Both the position numbers and the translations under genes were made by a program. The notes below the pieces were generated by a model, which ran no database searches, was not told where the DNA came from, and was given only the letters and a program-made list of their open reading frames with translations. Below, piece after piece: positions 23,077-35,549 of a stretch of DNA of 64,000 nucleotides (within the stretch, counting starts at the first letter, position 1; each line of letters begins with the position of its first letter). The stretch is from Chlorophyllum brunneum (Eukaryota; Basidiomycota; Agaricomycetes; Agaricales; Agaricaceae), in the NCBI GenBank assembly GCA_963576785.1, contig OY756142.1:2914001-2978000 (forward strand), in the 5' to 3' direction.

Positions 23077-26000
23077 ACGCAAACCCACAAGCCAATAAAC
23101 CTAGAGTTTCTGTTTTATCCCACAATAGACGATATGTGATTCCCCAAAAACGAAACTCTACGCGCGAACTTCTCCTCGACTCAACAATCCAGACAAGAAA
23201 AGGACGCAGACAAATCACAACCCTTGTAGACTCCGGATGCACCCACACGTGCATAGTACAACGAACGGTAGACGAAGAACAAATTCCGACTAAACCCCTG
23301 GAAACCCCGATCAGGGTAATCAATGCCAACGGAACAGAAAACAAAAAAGGAGAAATAACGGACAAAGCACAACTGGTATTAAACAACGGCAACCATACAG
23401 AACAAATCGACGCTCTAGTGACACAATTAGAAAGTGCGGACTTATATCTCGGACACGACTGGCTGGTCAGACATAACCCGGAGATCGATTGGAACAACCA
23501 CGTCATACAATTCACCAGATGCCCAGAGGATTGCAAAATATCACATAGCGACATACGGTTCAACGAAAGAATACGGGCAGTCAAGGAACACATTGAAGAA
23601 AAAAAGGCGGACCGGACAAATGACGAAGACCTACCACCATACCTCTGACGATATACCCACCTATTCAACAAAAGCAACTTCGATAAACTACCCGAACACA
23701 TGGTATGGGACCATGAAATAAACCTGTCTGAAGACGCCCCCCCAGTACTACAGTCCAAGGTCTACCCAATGACAATAATGGAGAAACAAGAACTACAGAA
23801 GTTCCTCAATGAGAACCTTGCCTCAGGACGAATCAGACCCTCACAATCCCCCTACGCCACCCCATGTTTCTTTATACCAAAAAAGGACAGAACCAAACGC
23901 CTGGTACAGGATTACAAAAAGCTGAACGAACACACTATCAAGGATAAAACACCACTACCACTCATAAGCGAAGTCCTAGACCGCCTAAAGGATGCAAAGG
24001 TGTTCAACAAGCTCGATATCATTTGGGGATACAACAACGTCAGGATTAGAGAAGGGGATGAATGGAAGGCAGCGTTTGTAACAAATAACGGATTATTCGA
24101 GCCAACAGTCATGTTCTTTGGAATGAGCAATTCGCCAGCGACCTTTCAAAGGATGATGAACACGGTATTTCGGGAAATGTTACACGAAGGAACGCTTGTC
24201 AACTACATGGATGATTTTGTCATTCCAGGAACCACACAGGAAGAACTCGAGGAAAGAACAACGCGGTTCTTAGACATTGCAGCCAAGCACCAGCTTTACT
24301 TCAAGCGGTCAAAATGCGTGTTCGACGCAAAAGAAATACCCATACTGGGCTTTATAGTTGGACAAGGCAGCGTTAAAATGGAGGAGGAGAAGGTGAAAGC
24401 AGTAAGAGAATGGCCGACACCCAAATCCGTAAAAGACGTCGAAAAGTTCCTGGGCTTTGCAAACTTCTACCGACGATTCATACAAGACTTCAGTAACATA
24501 GCAACACCACTACACGAACTAAAGAAGAAGGACGCGCAATGGTCATGGTCAGAACGACAACAGCAAGCGTTTGAAAAAATCAAGGAGAAAATCACGAGCG
24601 AACCAGTACTAGCAATGCCTCAAGACAGAGGACAATACAGGGTAGAAGTAGACGCATCGGGATACGGAGTAGGAGCGGTGTTGTCACAAAACCAGAGTGA
24701 TCAATGGCACCCAATCACCTTTCACTCAAGAACAATGACACTGGCAGAATGAAACTACCAAATCTATGACAAAGAACTACTAGCAATCCGGGAAGCAGTC
24801 AAAACGTGGAGACAGTATCTACTCGATGCCAATGAACCATTCGAGATATGGACGGACCACAAGAACTTAGAATACTTCAGGAAACCACAACAACTCACAG
24901 GACGACAAGCAAGATGGCAACTGGAACTACAAGAATATCGCTACATGCTAAAACACATACCAGGAAAGACAAACACAAAAGCAGACGTACTATCAAGACT
25001 AGCAAAAACGGATACCACCAGAGATAACACAGATATCACACTATTACCCGACCACTTATTCGATAACACCACCGCCGAAATCAGACAAATTTGGGAAATA
25101 TCGGGAGAAGAAGACCTGAAACACCGATTACGAAAGGAGCAAAGAAGAGAAACACAGTGGCTAAGAGAAAAGGAGAAACGACCAGAGGAGATATGGGAAA
25201 CTGATGGATTACCCATGTTTGAAGGAAGAATATACGTACCACCGAACGTCGAGTTACGCCAAGAAATACTCCAACAACACCACGACAAAACGGACGTAGG
25301 ACACCCGGGACAGCATAGAATGATCGAACTCCTCAAAAGGACATATTGGTGGCCACAAATGCGCAATGATGTTAAACGATACATCAAAGGGTGCGACACA
25401 TGCCAGCGAAATAAGATACTCCGGATACGACCTACCACACATCTCCATCCACTACCGATACCCATCGGACCATGGGAAGAAATATCAATCGACATGATAG
25501 GACCACTACCAGAATCAGAAGGATATGATGCGATACTTGTCATTGTCGATCGTTTCAGCAAAATGATCAGATTACGCGCAGTTAACACTACCCTATCATC
25601 CGAAGAGTTAGGAGATATTTATCGTGATGATATATGGAGACAACACGGGATACCCCGCAGGATCATCAGTGACAGAGGACCACAGTTCGCGTCAAAATTC
25701 ATGGCAGAACTTTGTAGAGCAACCGGCACCCAACGTAACCTATCCACGGCATACCATCCACAAACAGACGGTCAGACAGAGCGCGTCAACCAGGAGGTCG
25801 AAGCATACCTCAGAAACGTAATCAACCATGCGCAGGACAACTGGAAAAAATGGCTCAGCACAGCGGAATTCCAGTATAACAACAAAACACATAGCGCCAC
25901 AGGACATTCACCATTCCAGATAGTATATGGACGACATCCATGGAAAGGGGATATCTCAAACATATCCAAGGCACCTGCGATCACGGAACGAATACAAGAG

Positions 26001-26558
26001 TTACAAGACATGCGCCAAAAAACAATTGAGATACTACAACAGAGCCAGACGCAAATGGAGAAACGGAATGGCACAAAACCAGAACACGAATATGGGGCAG
26101 GAAGCCAAGTTTGGCTCGAAGCGGACAACATTAGGACAACAAGGCCGACAAAAAAACTTGATCATAGGAGATACGGACCATTCCGGGTAAAAGAAAAAAT
26201 AGGTGAAACAAGCTACCGACTGGAGCTACCTAAAACATGGGCGATACACGACGTGTTTAACAGCAGACTCCTCTCCCCCTATCACAAACCCGAGTACGAC
26301 AGCCAGCGCACTCCACCACCACCGATTCCCGAGATAATCAATGATGAGGAACACTACGAGGTAGATGAAGTCCGAGGACACCGCACAAGGGGAAAACGAA
26401 AACAGTACCTAGTACACTGGAAAGGATATACGTCCGAAGAAGACACATGGGAAGATGAGGCAAATTTGGAAAATGCCAAGGGGGCAGTACAAGAGTTCAT
26501 GAGCAAGATTTCGAGGACGAAACCTATAAAAAGGGGAGGTAAAAAGCAGCAATTATGA
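23031..26558 (+). pseudogene. gypsy-1 Pol (protease, RT, RNase H, integrase, chromodomain) with two TGA stops
   Basis: One frame spans about 1175 codons and is interrupted only by TGA at 23646-23648 and 24750-24752. It has an aspartic protease (LVDSGCTHTCI), RT (KLDIIWGYNNV, YMDDFVI), RNase H (VEVDASGYGVGA, YDKELLAI) and a zinc-binding region (HPGQHRM...CDTCQRNK). The integrase shows D, D and E residues in ISIDMIGPLP, IISDRGPQF and TDGQTERVNQE. A C-terminal chromodomain (YLVHWKGYTSEEDTWE) would target integration to chromatin. There is no ATG near the start; the frame overlaps gag, so -1 frameshifting is expected, though I see no clear slippery heptamer. Otherwise the domains look intact, as in an element disabled recently. 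Confidence 0.9.
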
Positions 26559-26595
26559 ACAACAGACCTCGCATTCCAAGCAACCACTACACTCA

Positions 26596-27492
26596 ATGCA
26601 TCACTCGTGGTATCCACTTTACCCTCGACTTTGCCAACTATCTTCACAACACACCATGCCCGCCGAACGCCAACTTACTCCATACCCCTACCTCAAAGAA
26701 TTCGATGAACTCGTCCCAGAGAGAACCAGCCATGAAGAGCTCGTGGAAGGAGAAACCCTAGTCGACACCATGATACTATTGGGAGCAGCAATGAAGGCAA
26801 CCCAAGAAGGGGCATCTAAAATAATGGATACCCTATCCGAAGCCACTCCAAGACTCAATCAGTTTATCATCGATGAAGGAAGGAGAGACCAGTTAGAGAG
26901 ACACCTATATGAAATCAACGACGACCTGCAACTTATTGTCATCTCCAATATGCAAGCTCGGATGCATAGCATCCTCGTAGCCCTAGCCGAATGACTCAAT
27001 ACATACGAGTCAAGGAGCACAGAAAACCTCTCCCACCACATCGTCAACCGACTACTTGTTAGCAACGACCCATTCCCCATCCAACATCACATCTGTCATA
27101 AATGTGAACAAAAGACACAAGAAGCAACAGCCGCCGATCAACTGCTTCACCCCGACATCGAAGAGGAAGTAGCCCACCTCCAAACCATCCTCACCATGGT
27201 AGTACCCCCCATCACACCCATGACCTTCCACCCGCCGCAGGGATACAACACGTTGAAATCAGAAGGCGAAAAGGACAACAAATATTGGAGGGGCATAGTG
27301 CATAAACTCCTAAGCAATCACACCAACGACAACACCACGTACAATAATCACACCCACTTCCTGTTCAAAGAAGGTCCACCCCACGCGCCCCTCTGGATCA
27401 GGTTACGACGTGTTGACAAGACACCTCTCATCGGAGGAAACAAGAAGGACTTAGCCAGAGCTCTGGGAGCTGCCATACCTATGAACGAGTAA
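26596..27492 (+). pseudogene. gypsy-1 third ORF downstream of pol, one TGA
   Basis: After pol a separate frame of about 298 codons runs to TAA at 27490, with a single TGA at 26992-26994. A second candidate start is ATG at 26656 (MPAERQLTPYPYLKEFDEL). The first half looks helical and acidic (EGETLVDTMILLG, GRRDQLERHLYEINDDL). The second half has a possible zinc ligand cluster, HHICHKCEQK, and a basic stretch ending ARALGAAIPMNE. No signal peptide or membrane segment is visible, so it is not an envelope protein. I do not recognise a family; its position between pol and the 3' LTR makes it an accessory ORF of this element. Confidence 0.65.
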
Positions 27493-27599
27493 ATTCTCAT
27501 CGCGCCTTCCTACCTTTTCCAAACTCCATATGTTTTACTTTACAAAGGACCTTTACAGTAATACGCATCATGAGGACATGAAGCTTGAAAGGGAGGTAT

Positions 27600-27893
27600 T
27601 GTTACGAACTATAGATAGACCGTTCATTCCTATCTCGCGCCCATTACCTCGTGTACCCTCACACCTGTTTCACCCCTCGTTCCATCTCCTGTTTCATCTC
27701 TAAAGGCTATGCCTCTTATCTGACTCATCTACTTGTCCCCCTTATTATTAGCCTCCGCTACTGGTATATAAAGTGTAGTAATACTTGATGTATTCCTTAC
27801 ACTTTACCAATCGTATTATCCCTTATTCTCTTCTCTACTTCCTTGTCTTTATCCAAAGGCTTGCAACCTGAGTCCCAGACTAAGGTCGTAACA
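27600..27893 (+). repeat. gypsy-1 3' LTR
   Basis: 294 bp, matching the 5' LTR except for three transitions (ctcgtc/cttgtc, ccacta/ccgcta, aattgt/aatcgt). Confidence 0.9.
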
Positions 27894-28410
27894 CTAAACT
27901 TCTACATGAGAAGCAAGCACTCTTTATGAAGAAATAGGAATGCCAAAACCTTGGTCTAACCAAAGAGTTTCTTGGCATGAAAATTTTGTGAAATCCTATA
28001 AACCAATCAATTACCCTAGACCAAATAGATTATCTAGAAAAAGTTCTTGATTGATTTAAAGTAATTGGAAAGGAAGAAATCCCATTACCAAATGGATTTA
28101 TCTTTGAATTCAATACAGGACAAGCAACACCTGACTTCATAAAGAGGTATCAACAGTTAGTAGGATCAGTTATGTATTTGATGATAGGCAGTTGGCCCAA
28201 CATAGCCTTTGCCACTGTCAAATTATCACAACATATGACCAATCCTACTAAAGTGCATTATAATGCAGGCTTATATTTGCTAAAGTATCTTAATGCTACT
28301 TGCAAATATAGAATTACCTATAATGGAAGTTTTATGCAAGGCCTTAATGCCTTTTCCAACTCTGATTGGGCTGATGATCCAATTAGTTATAAATTTGTAA
28401 CTGGATATTT

Positions 28411-28905
28411 CTGTTTTTTTTTTTTTTTTTTTTTTCCATCATCAATATTTAAAGTGGGGCTCGAACACAGTCCATCCCCTATACCTACTACAAGTACAAT
28501 ACAGGGCTCTCCATCCTACACCTAAAGAACTTTATCAACGGAGTAGTACATTAAACTACAAGCACATGTGGACTAGAGAGTCCGAATGATAATACAGTAG
28601 AGAAAAGATAGAGGAACTACTCAATGTGATTGATCAGTGCCCTCGCCCCCCTCCTCTGAACTCTTGTCTCCTCATAGCAACTCTGGATCCAACCAGCTTT
28701 GAAGCGGTGGGCCCAGAACGAGCATTTCGGCTCATTTGCTACATGATCTCTACCACAGTTTAAGCAGTAGGCAGTGTGGGGGCACAGTGTGCCCTCGGGA
28801 GTGGCAGGGATAGGGGGTTCAGCTTTGGCATTACCCTTACAGCATCCAGAAAGGAGATGGTGGTGCTCCACTCAGTGGAGACCTCTGCAACGGGGGCACT
28901 TGAGA
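28411..28905 (-). mobile_element. LINE-derived insert with poly(A) tail, in copia-1 RNase H
   Basis: About 22 T residues start at 28414, the poly(A) tail of a minus-strand insert, breaking the copia RNase H frame after VTGYFCF. The frame resumes at about 28905 with LASRAIAWLSRKQK. The insert encodes an ORF1-type zinc-knuckle stretch (CLNCGRDHVANEPKC) closely related to the LINE ORF1 at 33294-33842 but distinct from it. The tail begins only about 200 bp after this ORF1 part, so ORF2 is missing. The exact right edge and the target duplication could not be fixed. Confidence 0.7.
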
Positions 28906-29341
28906 CCTTTGGACCTATTAGCCAGCAGAGCTATTGCTTGGTTAAGTAGAAAACAGAAAACTGTTGTATTATCTTCCACTGAAGCTGAATATATGGCTTT
29001 GTCAGATTGCAGCTAACAACTTGTTTGGACTGTTGATTTGTTGAAAGAAATTGGTATCCAATCATTGGCTCCTTATCTCTTTGGTAATAATGAGGGCTCA
29101 ATATTTTGGGCCAAAAATCCAGTAACAGAAAAATGATCAAAACATGTCAATGTCAAATATCATTATATTCATGATTTAGTAGAAAAAGGAAAGATTGAAA
29201 TATTCTCTGTAAAAGGCACGGAAAATCCTGCCGATATTCTCACAAAGAATTTAGACAAGATTAAATTCAATTTATTCTGACCTTGCCTTGGCTTGATGTT
29301 TGAGTGATTATAATTCTACATCAATACAGAGCAAGAGGGAG

Positions 29342-29913
29342 TGTTAAAGTTTCGGACATATTCTAAAAATAGACTATGAGATCATTATGATAATAATAGA
29401 CTGATCTGTTACTTTCTAGTAACTTCAATCCATAGTAACTTCCTATGAGTTGCTCTGCATATGATGAGAGTCATAAGTACTTGATAGATTATTCTACATA
29501 GTACCAATAACTAGTATAATACATTCTGCAGTACTCTGCAGGCACTATGCTGCAGTTAATGGGAGTTATAAGAAACATTCTATGTATTCCTAGTATTTTA
29601 TGCAGTATGACTTGTCTATGCTCTAAGATATATATAAACCCTATGTAGCAGACCTAGTTCTGCATCTTGTTCAATCGAACAACTTCTTCATCATCACTTA
29701 TCTTCTTGAGTACAACACAAGTCTTGATCTCCTCGACTTTGACCTATCTACCTCTGACACTGACTGCTTCATTAATAATATCTGTCTATCTGAATTATCT
29801 TTCTATAGGTATCAGATAGAAGCTTATTACCTTGGTGAGTAGACCCTACATTCTCTCCCACTGCATTTACTACTGCCCCCAGCAAACAACTTGTTACAGT
29901 TGTTTCCTCAACA
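29342..29913 (+). repeat. copia-1 3' LTR
   Basis: TGTTAAAGTTTCGG...TTTCCTCAACA, preceded by agagggag. It abuts the truncated 3' part of the minus-strand LINE, not the host sequence found left of the 5' LTR, so no target duplication is present. Confidence 0.8.
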
Positions 29914-32900
29914 TGGACTGCCATTGACAAGAGTGTGGTGAGCAGTCAAGAAGGAGCTGAGAGGCTGTAAGGGATGGACATGATCAATCTCCTCATAGTT
30001 ATCTGTAGTGAGGACCTTGGTAATGCCTAGGTACTGCGTGACTAGTTTGGTGTCAGTGGCTGTGGTGCTTTCAAGCCTCTTCATTGCTGAACTTCCTCTA
30101 TCCAGGTATTGAATGGTGGCTGCAGCCATGTACTGGCTGGCAAGCAGGTTAGGGTTGGGATGGACTGAGCTATCTATGCCAATAATAATGGATTTGGGGT
30201 CCATTGTCGCATTTGTCAATACATCATCCCAAAGTTGTTTCGAGAGGTGAGGGTCATCCTGGTTGAATCCTGTGAAAGATACATTAGTAGAGAAGCAGTC
30301 AAGTAACCTATGTCCAGGCCAGAGAGTCTTAGAAACAGAGTTGAAAGATTCTACATAACAAGTCTTGGGGGTGGGGTGCAAAGTGTCCATCACAGCTCCA
30401 AGCATCTTCTTCTTTTGAATCTCCATGAAATTCTTGATATGAAGTCAATGGGGAGAAGAATGATACTCTTTTGTCAATCTTTCCAGTATATGTTCATTGT
30501 CCAAAGTATGTATTCTCGATGTTTGTTGTTCGGCCAACTTGTGGAGATGTAGTTTGATGAGCATGAGCCCTGCAAGAGACTCAACACCACCAGTGGAAGA
30601 GGTACAGAATGCCCCAGTGATCCAAAGAGCAGCTCTATGTTGCATTTTATTGAGGATTTCACAAGTTCCCTTAGTGTGGGATTGATTGTGAAACCATAGT
30701 CAGTAGCCATATATCACCACTGGGATAATATACAATCTATACAAAAGCCTCTTGTTGCAGGGGGAGAGGCCACAAACAGAGTTGCTGAGTATCTTCATTG
30801 CCTTGACAGACAATATAGCTTTGGCGGAATAGTATTGGACATGTTCTTTGAAAGAGATCATCCTGTTGAAATAGAAACTGAGGTACCACCAGTGGGTCTT
30901 TGGCTTGAGGGGGGTATGACCTGTGAATAGGGGGTTCCCAAGTTGATGGAAGGGTTGGAGTCCTGTCTTGCATAGGTAAAGTGGAAGACTTTGGATTTGC
31001 TGTGTTCAATAACTAGACCAAAATCATTCATGAGGTGTTCCATCTCACAATACATATGTTGTAGGATCTCTATGTTGCTTTTGAGAGTAGGAGATTGGGT
31101 GATGAGGGTACCATCATCTACATAGGATAAGATGTCAAAGTCCCACTTATCGTATTGTTCTTCCATTCAAACATCAAATATTTGGAGGAGGGGAGTAAGA
31201 TAGAGAGTGGAGAGAATAAGGCTAAGGGCTGAGCCTTGTCCCACTCCTACCACCACATCAAATTTGGGAGAAGTTTCATTGTTTCACAAATAGGTAGTGC
31301 ATCTGTCCTTTAGGTAATTGTTGAAGAATGTTGCAATTTGAGGGGGAAAACCCTGTCATGTGAGGATGTCGGTAAGGAGATCATGATTGAGGGAGGGGAA
31401 GAATTGGGCAATGTCAAATGCTAAGGCCAATGTTTTCTTCTTCTTTGTCCAAGCTCCCCTAATAATGTGGGTGAGAAAAAGGCCCATGTCCTCTGTAGAC
31501 CTTTGTCTTATTGCTCCAAGTTGATGGGGATGAAGGACTTTGAATTTCACTGCCTCAAATTGTAGTCTCTTGGCTAACATCTTTTCTATCAGTTTGCCAA
31601 GTGTGTTAAGGATAACAATAGGCCAGAATGCCTTTGGGGTGGAGTAATCAGGTTTATTTGGCTTAGGAATGATCACTGACATTGACTGTTTGAAGTGCAA
31701 TGGCCAATGCCCAAGAAACAGGTAGATGCAGCTGATATACAGGAACAGGTTGGCACAGGTATCAATATTGACAATCTGTTTGAGATAGGACCAGGACAGG
31801 TAATCCGGGCTGGGGGCAGAAGAATTTGAGGTATCCTTGAGCGACTCCATTATTTCTAAGAGAGAGAAGTTGACCCAAGTCCTATTTTCCATGCCAATAG
31901 ATGGAGACAATTCTTCAAGGATATTTGCATTAAATGGACAATCCTGCACAGAGTTGTAATAGTGATCAAGGGCAGTCCATAAACTGTCTGTTGTGAGGCA
32001 GGGCCATCTATTGTGATGAATGGCCTCAGTGGCTAGGAGAGCTCTGCCTTTGGTCCACTTCATAAGGTCCCAAGGATGACAATTGTCGACCAAGATTTCT
32101 TGTATCTTCTTGTCAAAATATTTCCATTTGGTAGTCCATATCTTTTTGTGAAAAGTGTTCCACTTTCGTTTGTTTCTTTGGTCTGCATGGTGATCCCCAG
32201 TGCCTTCAAGCAATCTTTGTTCCACCAAGTCTTGGACCTGGTGGTAATCTTGACCTTTTTCACATTGTGAATCCAGGACCTGTCAAACAAAACTCCTAAA
32301 TCTACTACAGCTCTCTCCAGCTCATCCATGGTGTTCATTGGCCAGTTCTTGCTATTTAGCCCATCCGTAATATCCATCAGGAATTTGGTTTCTTTCTCAG
32401 AGTCCTTAGGAACTGTCATTCTCTCTATGACAATATCCATCTATAGAATAGGAATTCGAATAAGAAGGGGGGTGTGGTCAGAGTTGTACCAATTGCTATC
32501 TGGAGGCAATGAGTGGGAATGTGCAGAAGCATTCCCAATGTGAAGAGGAGGTCAATGACCATGTCTGGAAGATTGGGGTCTGAAGCATATTGCATAGGCT
32601 TGGCATCAGATGGGATTGATCTCTCCAAATTGAGAGCCTTAGTAACCATAAGTAGATGGTCCACACTCGCAGGATGTTGATCCATTGAAGGGTTCCATCT
32701 CATAGATTGGATATTGATGTCGCTGCCTATTAGGAGAAAGGGTGGGAGTTCAAAAAGATGTTCCTCAAGGAAGTGGAGCACAGTGTTATAGCTGTCATTA
32801 TATATGTTGAGCAGCAGAATTTCTTCTCCTCTGGCAAATAATGAATGCACATAAGGTCCAATGATTGATAATGTCCTTTCTGACAGAGGGTCAGAGTTGT

Positions 32901-33297
32901 TTAAGCTGATTGTGCACAAAAATGAGGACATAAGAGAGAGTTTGATGATTTTCATTGACTGCCCTACCAGGCCCTTTGGGCCAAGGTTGAAGTCTATGAG
33001 GGATACACCAGTGTCCCACTTGGAGGACTTCTTCAGCACTAACAGGGTATGCAAGTAGGGTCTAGTCCAGATGAATCAGACCCCTATGAGGGGTAATCCA
33101 TCATTAGAGATGGGAGAGGGAATATTATGGAGATATCTCCATGGGGATCCTTGAATGAGAAGGAGGTCAATGTTACCTCTGCACACAAGGATTGTCTCCA
33201 TCACTCCATATGATCTACCAACATTATGAGAACAAACTTTCAACTCACTTAAAAGAGAGCAAGGGAGTCTGTCTTGATTGTTGGGTGTATTATTCAT
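29914..33297 (-). pseudogene. LINE ORF2 (endonuclease, RT, RNase H), disrupted
   Basis: The ORF starts at 33297, near the end of ORF1. The endonuclease part reads SHNVGRS, DLLLIQG, LLIGSDINIQS and DMVIDLLF. RT follows at 32228-30737 with SVIIPKPNKPDYS, a degenerate ALAFDIAQFFPSLNHD and the catalytic LSYVDDGTLI. RNase H follows at 30426-29914 with IIIGIDSSVHPNP. Frameshifts lie near 32430 and 32230, and there are stops at about 33070 and 31360 and elsewhere. Confidence 0.78.
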
Positions 33298-35549
33298 TGA
33301 GGGGTGGTCATTTGGCTTTGACCAGCCAGGGATGAGGAGGAGGGGGGGTGAGAAATTCCTTTGTTGGCTCTAAGTTTGAGTGCTTTGTTGGCATACCAGT
33401 TGTGGTCAAAGCAATGCTTCCAGAACTGACATTTCCTATCTATGGCAAGATGATCTTTACCACAATTGGAGCATGTAGCCTTGTGGGGGCACAGTTCTCT
33501 AGCAGGGGTGGTGGTGACAGGGGGTTCTGCCTTCTCATTACCTTTACAACAAAATACAAAGCTGCAATGGTTGGCAGTGGAGTGGGGACCTTTGCAGTGT
33601 GCACAGGTGAACAATCTAGCATGGCATTTGACCAGGGGATGGTTCCTTCTGCAACATTTGGCACAAAATGGAATGCTGGGGTTGGCCTTGGCTCTCCTTA
33701 TGCAAAACAGGCCTCTGTAGATATTAAGGAACTTGTTCTCAATCTTTGCAATGTTGGACCCTACTTTAGAGTCCCATATCTTAAACCACACTGTGCAAGT
33801 GTCTAAGTGCAGAATTGCGATGCACACAAGGTTGCGAGGCAAATTGCATGACGTCTGAGTGGATTGAGTTCCAAATGCTGGAGACTACATCGGCCTTGGT
33901 GAGGATAACACCTTGGAGGGTGATGTAACTAATATCTGTGATTATCATGAATGACTTGGATTGAGGGAGAGATGCTTTACCCAAGGTGATCTCTCCAAAT
34001 TTCTCTTTGAGCCATGCTTTGACCACATTAAGCTCAGTGGAGGTCAAACCTCTGAGATGTGGACCATAAGGCCCAGCTTACCCTGCAAGATAGCAATGAC
34101 CCTTGATTTGGACTTCTCAACAATGAGACAGGTGTTGAGGGAGTCGATAATGGATCCAAAATTGGTAATATTGGGTCCAGTGAGAAAGGGAATAATGACC
34201 TGTTTACATGAGGGGCCATTGAGAGTTGAGCAAACAGTACCAGGTTTACTGGCAGATTTCTTGTTTATGGTGGGAGGAGTAGAAAAAGTGGCATCATACA
34301 TAGCTACAACTTTCTCATGGAACAATTCTGGGAATTTGCTTGCAAACTCCAAGAGTTTGAGAGGATTGTGCCCAGAGGAGGTGGCAGGGGTGTTTTTGGG
34401 TTTAGCAGCTGCCACTGTGTAAGATCCCTTAGAGTTGGATACTGGAGCGGGGCCTTTAGAAGCCATTGCAGGCACAGGTTTTGGTATTGCAGCAGGCAAG
34501 GCCTTGGGTGTAGGTTTATTCACTCCCTTTGATCCAGTAGCAGTATTCTTTGGTTTAGGGAGAGTTTTTTGGGACTTACCCTTCTTGGTGTAAGAGATGG
34601 TCTTGAATTCCGCCTCAGAGATCATCTGAATGTCATCATTAGAGATACCCAAATAAGTGACTTTATTACCTCTGGAGATCCTAGCACTATCATTAGAGAT
34701 ACCCAAATGAGTAGTGCCAGAGATACCTGAACTAATAATTTGTTCAACGACCTCCATGCAGGTGTTGTCTACTTGCCTCGAGGTTGAGGGCTTGGGGTTA
34801 GGGGTGGAGTTCCTAAGGTTAGAAGTGGGGGAGGAGGCTATATGGCCTTTGCCCTTCATGCAAGGGAGAGGGGAGTTGTCTGGCTGGGGAGTCTCATCAG
34901 CTTGGACAACAATTCTACCAAAGTTAACCCCCAGCTATCCATGGAGGTTGTTCTTCTGTTCATTGACAGCAACTTTAAGTTATCCTGCTTTCATCAAAGT
35001 TTCTGTAAGTTCTGCGAATGCCCAACCAAAAGCCAGACCCTCATCACCACTCATATTGTAAGTGCTGTAGGCTTTAACCCATTCATAGATCTTACTGATC
35101 TCTCTTATAGCATCATCATAACATTTTTCTGGCCTATACTTGTGCTCCAAAGCATTATCTTCCTCTTTTTTCCTTTCTAACTCCTCCTTGACCTGATTGG
35201 CCTAGTTCTTGTCACCAGAAAAGTAATGATTTCCCTCAGGGCAAACTCGTTTCGAAGATTTGTGAATAGTTTTTTCCACATCATTAGAAGAGGGGTTGGT
35301 GGAACCCAGGGGGGTGGATGGTCTTCTGCTGAGAACCGATGGGGGAATGGTTTGGCTATAGGCCTGATCAGTCAGGATCACAGGCCGTGAGTAAGTAGGC
35401 ATCCTAGGAAACAGGATACAGAGAGGGGGCAGAGCCGGGGAGGCCACAAAGATGGAGGGAGTAGGAATACATGTTGTGTTTCTGAAGACTTCTCTATCGC
35501 TGTCAGGTATAGTCTCTCTTGGAGAGAGATCAGAACATAGAGCAGGCAT
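33294..35549 (-). pseudogene. LINE ORF1 (gag-like, CCHC), disrupted
   Basis: The frame starts at 35549, has a TAG at about 35205, continues through a proline, lysine and serine-rich region (34859-34044) with KLLEFASKFPELFHEKV, and shifts frame near 33840. It ends with two or three zinc knuckles (CAKCCRRNHPLVKC, CAHCKGPHSTANHC, CSNCGKDHLAIDRKC). The knuckles would bind element RNA. The in-frame stops rule out a full product. Confidence 0.75.

Larger units (their letters stand above)
21451..27893 (+). mobile_element. gypsy-1: young Ty3/gypsy chromovirus, nearly full length
   Basis: Identical-length LTRs of 294 bp (21451-21744 and 27600-27893) flank gag, pol and a third ORF. A 5-bp target duplication CTAAA lies at 21446-21450 and 27894-27898. 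I count three differences between the LTRs, all transitions, so insertion is recent compared with the copia host element. It sits in the RT region of copia-1. A purine tract (gaaagggaggtat) precedes the 3' LTR. Confidence 0.93.
15417..29280 (+). pseudogene. copia-1 Gag-Pol, disrupted
   Basis: A single reading frame carries recognisable pieces separated by stop codons. Gag of the UBN2 type is at 15417-15911. Protease is near 17496 with WLLDSGVSCH. The zinc-binding region and integrase span 17793-18923 (HARLGHPS, CDGCAKGK, HLDLV, HQQNGRAECLNR). The RT N-terminus is at 19365-19990 (KNRWVFIPKSDG), and RT resumes after the solo LTR at 21150 (DAKTAYLYGKLDEE). The catalytic box near 21410 reads YVDN instead of YVDD. 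RNase H starts at 28172 and resumes at about 28920 (SSTEAEYMAL, VKYHYIHDLV). Stops of all three types are present. The product cannot be active. Confidence 0.85.
14461..29913 (+). mobile_element. copia-1: decayed Ty1/copia retrotransposon with nested insertions
   Basis: LTRs of about 580 bp lie at 14461-15041 and 29342-29913, both TGTT...CAACA. The primer binding site follows at 15042 and a purine tract (agagggag) precedes the 3' LTR. Domain order is gag, protease, integrase, RT, RNase H, as in Ty1/copia. Internal sequence is interrupted by a 1137-bp solo LTR, a complete gypsy element and a poly(A) LINE fragment. The two LTRs differ at many positions (I estimate around one in ten), so the insertion is old. 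Confidence 0.88.

Noticed and set aside
22071..23088. Long minus-strand ORFs (193, 224 and 247 codons) opposite gypsy-1 gag and pol
   Set aside because: They are shadows of a purine-rich coding strand and carry no domain; the plus strand has clear zinc knuckles and protease.
21838..27492. TGA recoding (readthrough or alternative code) as the explanation for the four TGA codons in gypsy-1
   Set aside because: The host genes here end normally at stop codons including TGA (46133 gene), and the positions fit CGA-to-TGA decay. Kept only as a testable alternative.
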